From the NCBI GenBank assembly GCA_963739385.1, contig CAVUAI010000033.1, forward strand, positions 31,953 through 95,952: a DNA stretch of 64,000 nucleotides, in the 5' to 3' direction. Positions 37,947 to 47,976 of this stretch are shown in pieces. The notes under the pieces are model-generated. The model did not search any database, was not told the DNA's origin, and was given only the letters and a program-made list of their open reading frames with translations. Numbering within the stretch: position 1 is the first letter of the stretch; the number at the start of each line of letters is the position of its first letter. Both the position numbers and the translations under genes were made by a program. Origin of the DNA: VAZQ01 sp963739385. Its GTDB lineage: Bacteria; Pseudomonadota; Alphaproteobacteria; Rhizobiales; Xanthobacteraceae.

Positions 37947-38705
37947 ATGTTGAAGAGCGAGCCGCTGCGCACCGCCGAGATCGGCCATTTGGTCGTTCCA
38001 CGGCACGTCGCCATCATCATGGATGGCAACGGGCGTTGGGCGGCGACGCGCGGACTCCCGCGTGGAGAAGGGCATCGCCGCGGCGTCGAGGCGCTCCGTC
38101 GAACGGTGCGTGCCGCGGGCGATCTCGGTATCGCTTTTCTAACCATCTTCTCGTTCAGCGCGGAGAACTGGTCGCGACCGGCCGCTGAGATCCGCGAACT
38201 GATGGCGCTGCTTCGTCGTTTCATTCGCAATGATCTCGCGGATCTTCACCGCAAGGGCGTCCGCGTTCGCGTCATCGGCGAGCGTGAGAGCCTCGACGCG
38301 GAAATCCGCCGGCTGCTCGATGAGGCGGAGGAACTGACCAAGGATAACAGCAAGCTTGTTCTGGTGGTTGCCTTCAATTACGGCGCACGCCAGGAAATCG
38401 CTCGCGCGGCCCGACGCATCGCGGCTGCCGTCGCGGCCGGCGATTTGGCCGTTGGCGCGGTCACGGCCGACAACCTCGCCAGCTATCTTGATGCGCCCGA
38501 TTTGCCCGATCCGGACCTCATCATTCGCACCAGCGGCGAGCAGCGGCTGTCGAATTTCCTGCTGTGGCAGGCGGCCTATAGCGAACTCGTGTTCGTGCCG
38601 ACCTATTGGCCGGACTTCGACCGCGCAGCGCTCGAAGGGGCGATCGCGGAGTATCATAGGCGCGAACGCCGATTTGGCGGCCTCATCGTGCGCACCGGAT
38701 CATGA
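37947..38705 (+). CDS. uppS: Isoprenyl transferase (undecaprenyl diphosphate synthase)
   Basis: Makes the C55 lipid carrier precursor for peptidoglycan and other envelope polymers. 252 residues with the cis-prenyltransferase motif VAIIMDGNGRWA (catalytic Asp26), FSFSAENWSRP, and LIIRTSGEQRLSNFLLWQ. cdsA follows 3 bases later, so the two are surely co-transcribed. Confidence 0.97.
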   Translation: MLKSEPLRTAEIGHLVVPRHVAIIMDGNGRWAATRGLPRGEGHRRGVEALRRTVRAAGDLGIAFLTIFSFSAENWSRPAAEIRELMALLRRFIRNDLADLHRKGVRVRVIGERESLDAEIRRLLDEAEELTKDNSKLVLVVAFNYGARQEIARAARRIAAAVAAGDLAVGAVTADNLASYLDAPDLPDPDLIIRTSGEQRLSNFLLWQAAYSELVFVPTYWPDFDRAALEGAIAEYHRRERRFGGLIVRTGS

Positions 38706-38708
38706 TCG

Positions 38709-39560
38709 ATGGCCGGCGCGGACCATCTCATGCGCGCCTTCGGTTCCCGCGGCAGCGAACTCGCGCTGCGCATATGCTCGGCGCTGGTGCTCGTGCCGCT
38801 CGCGATCGGAACGGCTTACATCGGTGGCTGGCTGTTTGCGCTTTTCTGGGGCATCGCCGCGATGGGCGTGCTCTGGGAGTGGACCTCGCTGGTCGCTGGG
38901 CCTGACCACCGGTCCGCGCTGATGACCGGTGGAGCGTCGCTTGTCTTGGCGCTCGCGCTTGCAGGTACCGGGCACGGTCTCGCGGCGGTCATCGTACTTG
39001 GCATCAGCACACTTGGCGCGAGCGCTCTGGCACCCGCCGCGCGCCGCGCGTGGGTCGCCGGCGGGATTCCCTATGCGGGTGCGCTCGGAGTGGCGCCGAT
39101 CGTTCTGCGCTCCGACCCCGAGCACGGTTTTCTGGCGGTGATCTTCCTGTTCGCGGTGGTGTGGACGACCGACATTGCCGCCTACTTCGCGGGACGCCTG
39201 ATTGGCGGGCCCAGGCTCATGCCGCATGTGAGTCCGAAAAAGACATGGTCTGGAGCGATCGCCGGAACGCTGGGCGCGGTCATCACCGCCCTCGCCATAG
39301 CCGTGGCGGCCGGCCTTACAGGATTGTTCGCCATTTCCATGCTCGCGGTCATATTGTCGGTACTGGCGCAGACTGGAGACCTGTTCGAGTCGTTTCTCAA
39401 GCGCAGGTTTGGCGCCAAGGATTCAAGCCAACTCATTCCCGGCCATGGCGGATTGATGGATCGCCTCGACGGTTTCGTCGCCGCCAGTGTCGCAGCGGCC
39501 CTGATTGGATTGGCACGCGGCGGCTTCGAGGCGCCGGGACGCGGTCTGCTGGTTTGGTGA
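38709..39560 (+). CDS. cdsA: Phosphatidate cytidylyltransferase
   Basis: Membrane enzyme making CDP-diacylglycerol from CTP and phosphatidate. The 283-residue protein has about eight hydrophobic helices and the full family signature near the C-terminus: SFLKRRFGAKDSSQLIPGHG followed by GLMDRLDG. It lies 4 bases before dxr. Confidence 0.96.
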   Translation: MAGADHLMRAFGSRGSELALRICSALVLVPLAIGTAYIGGWLFALFWGIAAMGVLWEWTSLVAGPDHRSALMTGGASLVLALALAGTGHGLAAVIVLGISTLGASALAPAARRAWVAGGIPYAGALGVAPIVLRSDPEHGFLAVIFLFAVVWTTDIAAYFAGRLIGGPRLMPHVSPKKTWSGAIAGTLGAVITALAIAVAAGLTGLFAISMLAVILSVLAQTGDLFESFLKRRFGAKDSSQLIPGHGGLMDRLDGFVAASVAAALIGLARGGFEAPGRGLLVW

Positions 39561-39564
39561 TGCA

Positions 39565-40797
39565 ATGAAATCCGATACGTCGCCCGTTGTGGCCGACCGC
39601 TCAATTGCTGCATCCGCCGAACGTACGGTGACGCTGCTTGGCGCCACCGGCTCGATTGGCGCAAGCACGATCGACCTGCTCAGGCGAGAGCGCGACCGCT
39701 TTCGGGTCGAGGCGGTGAGTGCCAACCGGAGCGCGGCCGCGCTCGCGGCCCTCGCGCGCGAACTTGGCGCGCGCTTTGCGGTAGTCGGCGATATCTCCGC
39801 CTACGGCGATCTCAAGGCGGCCCTTTCCGGAACCGGGATCGAGGCTGGCGCGGGCGAGAGCGCGCTGGTCGAGGCGGCTGAGCGGCCGGCCGAATGGGTG
39901 ATCGGAGCCATTACCGGCGCCGCCGGGCTCAAGCCGACGCTTGCCGCCGCCGAACGCGGGGCCATCGTTGCGCTCGCCAACAAGGAAACGCTGGTCTGCG
40001 CCGGCGGGCTGTTCATGCGCCGCGCCGCAGCGGCCGGCGCCACGGTGCTGCCCGTGGATTCCGAGCACAACGCCCTGTTCCAGGCCATGAGCGGAAGCCG
40101 GCGTGAGGACGTGCGCCGCGTCATTCTAACCGCGTCCGGAGGTCCCTTCCGGACCGCGAGCGCAGAGGCGGTCAGGACCGCGACCGTCGAGCAGGCTCTC
40201 AAGCATCCGAACTGGTCGATGGGGGCGAAGGTCACCGTCGATTCCGCCACCCTGATGAATAAAGGGCTGGAACTCATCGAAGCCCATCATCTCTTCGCCC
40301 TGCCGTCCGACCAGATCGACGTCCTGGTCCATCCCCAATCGATCGTGCACAGCCTGGTCGAATTCTGCGACGGCTCGCTGCTTGCCCAGTTGGGGAGCCC
40401 GGACATGCGAATTCCTATTGCCTATTGCCTCGCGTGGCCCGGACGGATCGCGGGACCGGCGCCCCGGCTCGACCTGGCGCGGACGGCGACCCTGACCTTC
40501 GAGGAGCCCGACCTCGGACAATTCCCGGCCTTGAGGCTCGCTCAACTCGCGCTCGAGGCGGGAGGGGCGGCGCCCACCGTGCTCAATGCGGCCAATGAGG
40601 TGGCAGTCTCTGAATTTCTCGCGCGTAGGCTGAATTTTGGCGGAATATCGGCCCTGGTAGAGGCCACCCTGGACGCCGCGCTGTCCCGAAATTGGACGGC
40701 CGAGCCTGAAAGCGTCGAGGAAGCACTATCTATTGACCATAATACAAGATTGCTCGCCCGCGATCTTCTGCCCGAAATTGCCGCAAAGGCATCTTAG
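39565..40797 (+). CDS. dxr: 1-deoxy-D-xylulose-5-phosphate reductoisomerase
   Basis: Second enzyme of the non-mevalonate isoprenoid pathway. The NADPH-binding motif TVTLLGATGSIGASTIDL lies ~25 residues in; the metal-site segments VDSEHNALFQ and the ATLMNKGLELIEAHHLF stretch are intact. ATG 39565 is the likely start, 4 bases after cdsA; upstream in-frame codons overlap cdsA. 410 residues, slightly long at the N-terminus. Confidence 0.96.
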   Translation: MKSDTSPVVADRSIAASAERTVTLLGATGSIGASTIDLLRRERDRFRVEAVSANRSAAALAALARELGARFAVVGDISAYGDLKAALSGTGIEAGAGESALVEAAERPAEWVIGAITGAAGLKPTLAAAERGAIVALANKETLVCAGGLFMRRAAAAGATVLPVDSEHNALFQAMSGSRREDVRRVILTASGGPFRTASAEAVRTATVEQALKHPNWSMGAKVTVDSATLMNKGLELIEAHHLFALPSDQIDVLVHPQSIVHSLVEFCDGSLLAQLGSPDMRIPIAYCLAWPGRIAGPAPRLDLARTATLTFEEPDLGQFPALRLAQLALEAGGAAPTVLNAANEVAVSEFLARRLNFGGISALVEATLDAALSRNWTAEPESVEEALSIDHNTRLLARDLLPEIAAKAS

Positions 40798-40844
40798 TGG
40801 AACGGGTTCGGACGATCGCGGGGACCGGCCGGGGATAACGACTC

Positions 40845-42008
40845 ATGTCTTTCGACTTCCTATCCGGAATCAACACGCTGGGCGGCGGCGTGCTTGGTTA
40901 CCTCATACCGTTCCTGTTCGTCTTGACGGTCGTGGTGTTCTTCCACGAGCTTGGTCATTTCCTGATCGCGCGCTGGTGCGGCGTTCGGGTGCTTGTGTTC
41001 TCGATCGGGTTCGGCCCGGAGCTTTTCGGCTTCAACGACCGCCATGGCACCCGCTGGAAGCTTTCAGCCATTCCCCTCGGCGGGTACGTCAAGTTCTTCG
41101 GAGACGACAACGCAGCCAGCGTGCCCGACCAGGCGGCGCTTGCGGCGATGAGCGAGGAGGAGCGCCAGCACAGCTTCGTGCATCAACCCGTGGGGCGAAG
41201 GGCTGCCATCGTAGTGGCTGGGCCGCTGGCGAATTTCCTGCTCGCCATAGCGATTTTCGCCGCTCTCTTCATGGTCTTTGGCAAGCCCAGCACCTCGCCG
41301 CGGGTCGATGCGATCCAGCCCGGCAGCGCTGCCGAGGCGGCCGGCTTTCAGCCCGGCGACGTGGTGCTGACGATCAACGGCCGACCGGTCGAGAGCTTCT
41401 CCGACATGCAGCAGATCGTGAGCACCAGTGCGGGGGATACGCTGGTGTTCGAGCTCGACCGGGGCGGCGCGCACATCACGCTCAAGGCGGTGCCGGCGCT
41501 CAAGGAGACCAAGGACCGCTTCGGCAATGTGCATCGCATTGGAGTCCTTGGCATCACGCGATTGCCTTCGGCCGAGGACGCGCACTTCCAGCCGGTCGGC
41601 CCGCTCAAAGCGGTCGAACTCGGCGTGCAACGGACGTGGTTCGTAGTCGAGCGCACGCTTTCGTATATCGGGGGCGTCATATCCGGCCGCGAGGCGGCGG
41701 ATCAACTCGGAGGTCCGATTCGAATCGCGCAAGTATCGGGGCAGGTGGCGACCGAGGGGCTATCGTCGCTATTCAGTCTCACAGCGGTGCTATCGGTATC
41801 GATCGGTCTGCTCAATCTGTTTCCGGTGCCGCTGCTCGATGGCGGGCACCTGCTGTTCTATGCGATCGAGGCAATACGGGGGAAGCCGCTGTCGGAGCGC
41901 GCACAGGAGGTGGGCTTCCGGATCGGGCTGGCGATAGTCGTGATGTTAATGATCTTTGCAACCTATAACGACATCCTGCATCTCGCCGCCCAGTGGACGG
42001 CGTCGTAG
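40845..42008 (+). CDS. rseP: RIP metalloprotease RseP
   Basis: Site-2 intramembrane zinc protease of the M50 family that cleaves anti-sigma factors and signal-peptide remnants in the inner membrane. The zinc motif HELGH lies in VVFFHELGHFLIARW, and the second metal site in NLFPVPLLDGGHLLFY. One PDZ domain is clear (RVDAIQPGSAAEAAGFQPGD). 387 residues. Order dxr-rseP-bamA is conserved. Confidence 0.96.
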   Translation: MSFDFLSGINTLGGGVLGYLIPFLFVLTVVVFFHELGHFLIARWCGVRVLVFSIGFGPELFGFNDRHGTRWKLSAIPLGGYVKFFGDDNAASVPDQAALAAMSEEERQHSFVHQPVGRRAAIVVAGPLANFLLAIAIFAALFMVFGKPSTSPRVDAIQPGSAAEAAGFQPGDVVLTINGRPVESFSDMQQIVSTSAGDTLVFELDRGGAHITLKAVPALKETKDRFGNVHRIGVLGITRLPSAEDAHFQPVGPLKAVELGVQRTWFVVERTLSYIGGVISGREAADQLGGPIRIAQVSGQVATEGLSSLFSLTAVLSVSIGLLNLFPVPLLDGGHLLFYAIEAIRGKPLSERAQEVGFRIGLAIVVMLMIFATYNDILHLAAQWTAS

Positions 42009-42146
42009 CAAGGTTGCAACGGTTGGGGTGTTAAGGGGTGAGTCGGGGGAAGGACTTGCTTGCACGGCGGGAGAAAACCTGTACAGGCATCGTCCTGGGG
42101 ACAGCGACGACCTTTCTCGTGGGCGCCCGAGTCTCGGGGGTGCCCA

Positions 42147-44675
42147 ATGGGGACGATAAAGGGCGCGAGGGGAATGAAACTTTGTAGGTGGCTGGTTCGA
42201 GGTGTTGGCGTTGCCTATCTCGTTCTGGGGGCAATTCTCCTGAGTGGGGCCGTCGTGTCGCTTACGGCACGCGTTGCCTATGCCCAAACCGTCAACTCGA
42301 TCATGGTCCAAGGTAACCAGCGGGTCGAAGCCGATACCATCCGCTCGTACTTCAAGCCGGGGCCGAACGGTCGCCTCGACGCGTTTCAAATCGACGAGGG
42401 CGTGAAGGCGCTGTTTGCCACCGGCCTGTTTCAGGATGTTCGTCCAACCATGCAGGGCGCGCGGCTGCTCCTCACCGTGGTCGAAAATCCCGTCATCAAC
42501 CGCATCGCCTTCGAGGGAAACAAGAAGGTCAAGGACGAGCAGCTCAAGGCTGAAATTCAATCGCGCGAACGCGGCACGCTTTCGCGTCCGGTCGTGCAAG
42601 CGGACACGGCACGCCTGGTGGAGGTGTACCGTCGCAGCGGTCGTTTCGATATTCGCATCGAGCCTAAGATCATCGAGCTTCCGAACAATCGCGTCGACCT
42701 CGTCTTCGAAATCACGGAGGGCGCGAAGACCGGCGTCAGGCGCATCGACTTCGTCGGCAACCGTGCCTATTCGGCATATCGGCTCAAGGACGTGATCAAG
42801 ACGTCCGTGACCGGGCTGCTGGCATTCCTGCAGACCGGCGACATCTACGACCCCGATCGGGTCGAGGCCGATCGCGAACTGTTGCGCCGGTTTTATCTCA
42901 AACACGGCTACATCGATGTGCGTGTCGTCTCGGCGGTCGGAGAATACGATCCGACGCTGCGGGGCTTCGTGATCACCTTCACCATCGAGGAGGGGGATCA
43001 GTATCGGATCGGAACGGTTGACGTTCAGTCCTCGATCCGCTCCCTCGATCCGTCGCGGCTGCGCTGGCGGCTGCGCACATATCCCGGCGACGTCTACAAC
43101 GCCGAGGCGGTCGAAAAGACCGTCGAGGACATGACCATCGAGGCAGCGAAGCTCGGGTTTGCATTCGCGACGGTGCGGCCGCGCGCGACCCGCGATCCGC
43201 AGACGCGGACGGTCAACCTTGTCTTTGCCGTTGACGAGGGACAGCGCGCCTACATCGAACGTATCAATGTCCGCGGCAACACCCGCACGCGCGACTACGT
43301 GATCCGGCGGGAATTCGACCTGGTGGAAGGCGACGCCTACAATCGTGCCCTGGTCAACCGGGCCGAGCGGCGCCTGAAGAACCTGTCATATTTCAAGACC
43401 GTGAAGATATCGACCGAGCCCGGCTCCGCTCCCGATCGCGTCATCCTCAACGTCGACGTGGAGGAGCAGTCGACCGGCGAATTTTCGGTTTCGGGCGGCT
43501 ATTCGACCGCAGACGGATTTCTCGGTGAAGTCAGCGTCGCGGAGCGCAATCTGCTCGGGCGCGGCCTGTTCGGAAAGGTGGCGGTCCAGTACGGCCAATA
43601 CACGCAGGGCGCCCAGGTGTCGTTCGTGGATCCTTACTTCCTGGGCTATCGGGTGGCGCTTGGTATAGATCTCTTCTACAAGCAACAAAATGCTACCAGT
43701 TACGTGTCTTATCAGACGCAAACACTCGGCTTCGGCACTCGGCTCGGCTTCCAACTGCGTGAAGATCTGGGCCTGCAACTGCGGTATTCGCTCTACCAGC
43801 AGAAGATCTCCCTGCCGTCCAATTTGATGAACTGCAACAACATCAACCCGGATTTCGTGAACACATTCCCGACCGCGACCGCGATCAACACCACTCCTGC
43901 GCTCACGCCGCCGATTGGATTTACCGGCATCGCGAACTGCTATGTGGACGGCGAGGCGTCGCTGGCGGTGAAGCGCGAACTGGCGCAGGGGCCGATTCTG
44001 ACTTCGCTGATCGGCTACACGCTGTCGTACAACACTCTCGACAATAACCGGAACCCGACCTCCGGTGTGCTGACCGAGTTCAGGCAGGACTTTGCCGGCG
44101 TTGGCGGCGACGTCAAGTTCTTCCGTAGCACCGCGGACGTCTGGGCCTACAACGAAGTGGTGGCCGATGTCGTCGGCATCGTGCATCTGCAGGGCGGGCA
44201 GATCGGCGGCTGGGACGGAGGCCTGCGAATGCTCGATCACTTCCAGATGGGTGCGAACTTGGTGCGCGGGTTTCAGCCGGCCGGCATCGGGCCACGCGAC
44301 CTCACGATCGGTACCACCAACGACGCGCTGGGCGGCACGTATTATTGGGGCGCCAGCCTCGAGTTCCAGACGCCGCTGTATTTCCTGCCCAAGGACACGG
44401 GAATCAAGGTTGCGGCCTTCGCCGATGCCGGCTCGCTCTGGAACTATGTCGGTCCAACCACGTTCCCGGCGACCGGCGAGGTGCTGTCCGGCTCGATCTG
44501 CTCGACGCCGCCGTGTCCCGTGGACAATGCCATGCATATCCGATCGTCGGTCGGCGTCGGATTGATCTGGGATTCGCCCTTCGGTCCGCTCCGCTTCGAT
44601 TATTCATTCCCGCTCTCGAAGGAGCCCTACGACCGGGTGCAACAGTTCCGCTTCGGTGGCGGGACGAAGTTCTAG
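42147..44675 (+). CDS. bamA: Outer membrane protein assembly factor BamA
   Basis: Central component of the machine that folds beta-barrels into the outer membrane. A signal peptide ends near VAYAQTVNS; five POTRA domains follow (each with a GN-type turn such as VQGNQRVEADTIRSYF and VRGNTRTRDYVIRREF), then a 16-stranded barrel with VRGFQPAGIGPRD and the C-terminal aromatic FRFGGGTKF. Two starts are possible: ATG 42147 (six bases after GGGGG, used here, 842 residues) or ATG 42174, which gives a shorter leader. The lpxD gene follows after 29 bases. Confidence 0.95.
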   Translation: MGTIKGARGMKLCRWLVRGVGVAYLVLGAILLSGAVVSLTARVAYAQTVNSIMVQGNQRVEADTIRSYFKPGPNGRLDAFQIDEGVKALFATGLFQDVRPTMQGARLLLTVVENPVINRIAFEGNKKVKDEQLKAEIQSRERGTLSRPVVQADTARLVEVYRRSGRFDIRIEPKIIELPNNRVDLVFEITEGAKTGVRRIDFVGNRAYSAYRLKDVIKTSVTGLLAFLQTGDIYDPDRVEADRELLRRFYLKHGYIDVRVVSAVGEYDPTLRGFVITFTIEEGDQYRIGTVDVQSSIRSLDPSRLRWRLRTYPGDVYNAEAVEKTVEDMTIEAAKLGFAFATVRPRATRDPQTRTVNLVFAVDEGQRAYIERINVRGNTRTRDYVIRREFDLVEGDAYNRALVNRAERRLKNLSYFKTVKISTEPGSAPDRVILNVDVEEQSTGEFSVSGGYSTADGFLGEVSVAERNLLGRGLFGKVAVQYGQYTQGAQVSFVDPYFLGYRVALGIDLFYKQQNATSYVSYQTQTLGFGTRLGFQLREDLGLQLRYSLYQQKISLPSNLMNCNNINPDFVNTFPTATAINTTPALTPPIGFTGIANCYVDGEASLAVKRELAQGPILTSLIGYTLSYNTLDNNRNPTSGVLTEFRQDFAGVGGDVKFFRSTADVWAYNEVVADVVGIVHLQGGQIGGWDGGLRMLDHFQMGANLVRGFQPAGIGPRDLTIGTTNDALGGTYYWGASLEFQTPLYFLPKDTGIKVAAFADAGSLWNYVGPTTFPATGEVLSGSICSTPPCPVDNAMHIRSSVGVGLIWDSPFGPLRFDYSFPLSKEPYDRVQQFRFGGGTKF

Positions 44676-44704
44676 ACCCCGCCTGCGGGCCACGGTTCAA
44701 CGGC

Positions 44705-45787
44705 ATGACCGAGCCCTTTTTCTTCGACCGGGGACCGGGGCTCACCGTCCGGGAGATCGCCGCCCTTGCCGGTGCCGACCTGGAGCCGGGCGCGAACCTC
44801 GACCGACGCATTACCGGCGTTGCGGCGCTCGATCGCGCCGCCCCGGACGATTTGGCCTTCCTCGACAAGCCGAAATACGCGGCGCAGTTGGCTGCCACCA
44901 GCGCCGGCGCCTGCTTGACCACGGCACGCTACGCCAAGCACGCACCCGGTCATGTCAGCGTGCTGCGCGTGGCCGAGCCTTACCGGGCCTTTGTCGACGT
45001 CACGCGGGCATTGTTTCCTGACGCATCGCGGCCCTCCTCGTTGTTCGCGGCCCGGGGCGCGGCGGAAGGCGCTTTCGTTCATCCAAGCGCGCGCCTGGAA
45101 AGCGGCGTGATCGTGGACCCAGGGGTTGTGATCGGGCCGCGCGCCGAAATCGGGACGGGCACCGTGATCAATGCCGGTGCAGTCATCGGGCCTGGCGTGC
45201 GGATCGGCCGTCAATGCGCAATCGGAGCGAACGCGTCGATCACCAACAGTCTGATCGGCGATCGCGTTGTCGTGCATCCCGGCTGCGCGATCGGACAGGA
45301 TGGCTTCGGCTACGTGATGGGGGCCGGCGGCCACCGCAAAGTCCTGCAGCTGGGGCGGGTCATCTTGCAGGACGACGTCGAGATCGGCGCCGGATCGACC
45401 ATCGACCGTGGCGCCAACCGTGATACCGTCATCGGCGAAGGCACCAAGATCGACAACTTGGTGCAGATCGGCCACAATGTTTCGATCGGCCGCCACTGCA
45501 TCATCGTCGCACAATGCGGCATCTCTGGCAGTGTCGTCATCGAGGATCACGTGATCTTGGCCGGCCAGGTCGGGCTTCCGGACAATGTGACGATCGGCGA
45601 AAGGGCGATCATCGGGGCGAGGAGCGGAGTCATGTCCGACATACCGGCGGGCGAAAAATGGCTCGGCTACCCGGCTATGCGCGGCCGCGAGTTTCTTCGC
45701 AGCATGATGACGCTGCGCCAGTGGGTGCGAGAGGATACACCGGACGGCGATGAGAGCGCCGGCGATGATGGCGACGGGCAAGGCTGA
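44705..45787 (+). CDS. lpxD: UDP-3-O-acylglucosamine N-acyltransferase
   Basis: Adds the second acyl chain in lipid A synthesis. The 360-residue protein has a uridine-binding N-terminal domain, then a left-handed beta-helix of hexapeptide repeats (VVIGPRAEIGTGTVINAGAV), with the catalytic-type histidine in LVQIGHNVSIGRHC. ATG 44705 is the family start (TEPFFFDRGPGLTVREIA). Its stop overlaps the fabZ start (TGATG). Confidence 0.96.
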   Translation: MTEPFFFDRGPGLTVREIAALAGADLEPGANLDRRITGVAALDRAAPDDLAFLDKPKYAAQLAATSAGACLTTARYAKHAPGHVSVLRVAEPYRAFVDVTRALFPDASRPSSLFAARGAAEGAFVHPSARLESGVIVDPGVVIGPRAEIGTGTVINAGAVIGPGVRIGRQCAIGANASITNSLIGDRVVVHPGCAIGQDGFGYVMGAGGHRKVLQLGRVILQDDVEIGAGSTIDRGANRDTVIGEGTKIDNLVQIGHNVSIGRHCIIVAQCGISGSVVIEDHVILAGQVGLPDNVTIGERAIIGARSGVMSDIPAGEKWLGYPAMRGREFLRSMMTLRQWVREDTPDGDESAGDDGDGQG

Positions 45788-46239
45788 TGAACGAGGCAAC
45801 GACCCTGCAGGCGGCCGATATAGCGGCGATCCTCAAGGCGTTGCCGCATCGCTTTCCGTTTCTGATGGTCGATCGTATCGTCAATATTCACGGTGACGAA
45901 TCTGCCATCGGCATCAAGAATGTGACTGTCAACGAGCCGCAATTCCTCGGGCATTTCCCGGGCAACCCGGTGTTTCCCGGGGTGCTGCTGATCGAGGGCA
46001 TGGCACAGACAGCCGGCGCGGTCTGCGTACTGTCGCAGATGGGCGGCGATCAACCGAAGCACGTCTATTTCCTCACCATCGACAAGGCGAAGTTTCGCAA
46101 GCCGGTCGTGCCCGGGGATACGATCGAGTACCACGTAAGAAAGATTGCTCGGAAAAAGAACATGTGGTGGTTCCGCGGCGAAGCCAAAGTTGCCGGACAG
46201 ATGGTCGCCGAAGCCGAAGTCGGCGCCATGGTGGCGTGA
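45787..46239 (+). CDS. fabZ: 3-hydroxyacyl-[acyl-carrier-protein] dehydratase FabZ
   Basis: Dehydratase of fatty acid elongation with a hotdog fold. 150 residues with the active-site segments LPHRFPFLMVDR and FLGHFPGNPVFPGVLLIEGM (catalytic His and Glu). Coupling to lpxD and lpxA by overlap or short spacing fits the standard lipid A cluster. Confidence 0.97.
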   Translation: MNEATTLQAADIAAILKALPHRFPFLMVDRIVNIHGDESAIGIKNVTVNEPQFLGHFPGNPVFPGVLLIEGMAQTAGAVCVLSQMGGDQPKHVYFLTIDKAKFRKPVVPGDTIEYHVRKIARKKNMWWFRGEAKVAGQMVAEAEVGAMVA

Positions 46240-46247
46240 GGTCGGCG

Positions 46248-47057
46248 ATGGCCGCGATCGATCCGACCGCGCGGGTCGAGCCCGGCGCGGAGATCGGGCA
46301 GGGGGCGTTCGTCGGGCCCTACTGCATCATCGGACCCCACGCGGTGATCGGCGCGGACTGCCGGCTCGTGGCTCATGTTCATGTCGCGGGTCACACCACG
46401 ATAGGTCCGCGCACCGTGCTTTACCCGTTTGTCTCGTTGGGAACGCCGCCGCAGTCCTTCAAGTACCGGGGTGGCCCGACGCGGCTCGTGGTCGGTGCCG
46501 ACTGCGACATCCGCGAAGGCGTCACAATGAATACCGGAACAGAGGACGACCTCGGCGTGACTGAAGTGGGAGATCGCTGCCTGTTGATGGTCGGATCCCA
46601 TGTGGGCCACGATTGCAAGGTGGGTAGCGACGTGGTCTTTGCCAACAACGTGGTGCTCGGCGGCCATGTGACGATCGGCGATTTCGTCGTGTTCGGCGGC
46701 CAGGCGGCGGTGCGTCAGTTCGTGCGCATTGGCGAGGGCGCAATGGTGGTGGGACTGAGCGGAGTGCGCGCTGACGTGATCCCGTTCGGCCTGGTGCAGG
46801 GCCCGCTTGCGGACCTGATCGGCCTCAACATCGTGGGCATGCGTCGGCGCGGGTCCAGCAAGGCTGATATTCATCGGCTTCGGCAGGCCTATGAGGCGAT
46901 GTTCTTCGGCGCCGGTACGTTTCGCGAGCGTCTCGATCAGGTGGAAGCACAAAGCGGTAGCGATCCACTGATCTCAAAGGTTATCGCCTTCATCCGTTCA
47001 GGTTCACGCCCGCTGACCATGGCGACCCGCCGTGCGTCGGCCGGGCAAGCGTCGTGA
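46248..47057 (+). CDS. lpxA: UDP-N-acetylglucosamine acyltransferase
   Basis: First enzyme of lipid A synthesis; trimeric left-handed beta-helix. 269 residues with hexapeptide repeats (DPTARVEPGAEIGQGAFVG, IGPRTVLYPFVSLG) and the catalytic histidine region LMVGSHVGHDCKVG. ATG 46248 gives the common start (AIDPTARVEPG); a GTG at 46236 overlapping fabZ is an alternative. Confidence 0.96.
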   Translation: MAAIDPTARVEPGAEIGQGAFVGPYCIIGPHAVIGADCRLVAHVHVAGHTTIGPRTVLYPFVSLGTPPQSFKYRGGPTRLVVGADCDIREGVTMNTGTEDDLGVTEVGDRCLLMVGSHVGHDCKVGSDVVFANNVVLGGHVTIGDFVVFGGQAAVRQFVRIGEGAMVVGLSGVRADVIPFGLVQGPLADLIGLNIVGMRRRGSSKADIHRLRQAYEAMFFGAGTFRERLDQVEAQSGSDPLISKVIAFIRSGSRPLTMATRRASAGQAS

Positions 47058-47064
47058 CGGCGCC

Positions 47065-47976
47065 ATGAACACCGGGTTACGACATGAGCGCATCATGAGC
47101 GAAGCTGGTGCCGCAGGGGCGACCGACGACGGTCCGCTGGCGATCATCTGTGGCGGCGGGAGCCTGCCGTTTGCAGTCGCCGACGCCATGGCCAAACGTG
47201 GACGCCGGACCGTGCTGTTCGCTATTCGCGGTTGGGCCGATCCACAACGAGTCGTGGCTTACCCGCATCATTGGGCGGCCTTTGGCCAATTCGGATGGTT
47301 CTGCCGCGTCGCGCGCCGGGAGGGCTGCAGAGATGTGGTTCTCATCGGCTCGGTGGTGCGTCCGGCGATCTGGCGCATTAGGCCGGACGCCAGGACGCTG
47401 CTGCTGTTGCCGCGGCTCTTCCGCCTCTTCCGCGGTGGCGACAATCATCTGCTCAAGGGCCTCGCCGCAATTTTCGAAGAGCATGGCTTCCGCCTCGTGG
47501 GTGCGCACCAGCTCGTGCCGGAAATCCTGATGCCGGAAGGGCCGCTGGGCAGCAAACGTCCGAACGAGCGAGACCGTGTCGACATCACGACCGGGCTTGC
47601 CTTGCTCGACGCCACCAGTCCGTTCGACGTGGGACAGGCGGTGGTCGTTGCAGACGCACGGGTGCTGGCGGTCGAGGCAGCTGAGGGCACAGACCGGATG
47701 CTGGCGCGCATCGCGGAGTTGCGCCGAAACGGGCGGATAGGGGCACCCGCGGGCCGCGGCGTATTGGTCAAGGCCGCGAAGCGTGGCCAGGATCGGCGGG
47801 TCGACTTGCCGTCTATCGGGCCCCGCACGGTCGAGGGCGCCGCGCTCGCCGGGCTCGCAGGCATCGCCGTCGTTGCCGGCAGCACGATCATCGCCGAGCC
47901 GGAGCAGATCGGCCTCGTCGCCGATCGCGAGCGGCTATTCGTCGTCGGTGTGCGCGACCAGACGGTCGAGCGATGA
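47065..47976 (+). CDS. lpxI: UDP-2,3-diacylglucosamine diphosphatase LpxI
   Basis: Hydrolyses UDP-2,3-diacylglucosamine to lipid X in the lipid A pathway; alphaproteobacteria use this enzyme in place of LpxH. The family hallmarks are the N-terminal LAIICGGGSLPFAVADAMA and later FRGGDNHLLKGLAAIFEEHG, then VVVADARVLAVEAAEGTD and RGVLVKAAKRGQDRRVDLPS. The start is uncertain: ATG 47065 is used here; ATG 47032 overlaps lpxA and ATG 47095 is closer to the conserved part. Stop overlaps lpxB by 4 bases. Confidence 0.93.
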   Translation: MNTGLRHERIMSEAGAAGATDDGPLAIICGGGSLPFAVADAMAKRGRRTVLFAIRGWADPQRVVAYPHHWAAFGQFGWFCRVARREGCRDVVLIGSVVRPAIWRIRPDARTLLLLPRLFRLFRGGDNHLLKGLAAIFEEHGFRLVGAHQLVPEILMPEGPLGSKRPNERDRVDITTGLALLDATSPFDVGQAVVVADARVLAVEAAEGTDRMLARIAELRRNGRIGAPAGRGVLVKAAKRGQDRRVDLPSIGPRTVEGAALAGLAGIAVVAGSTIIAEPEQIGLVADRERLFVVGVRDQTVER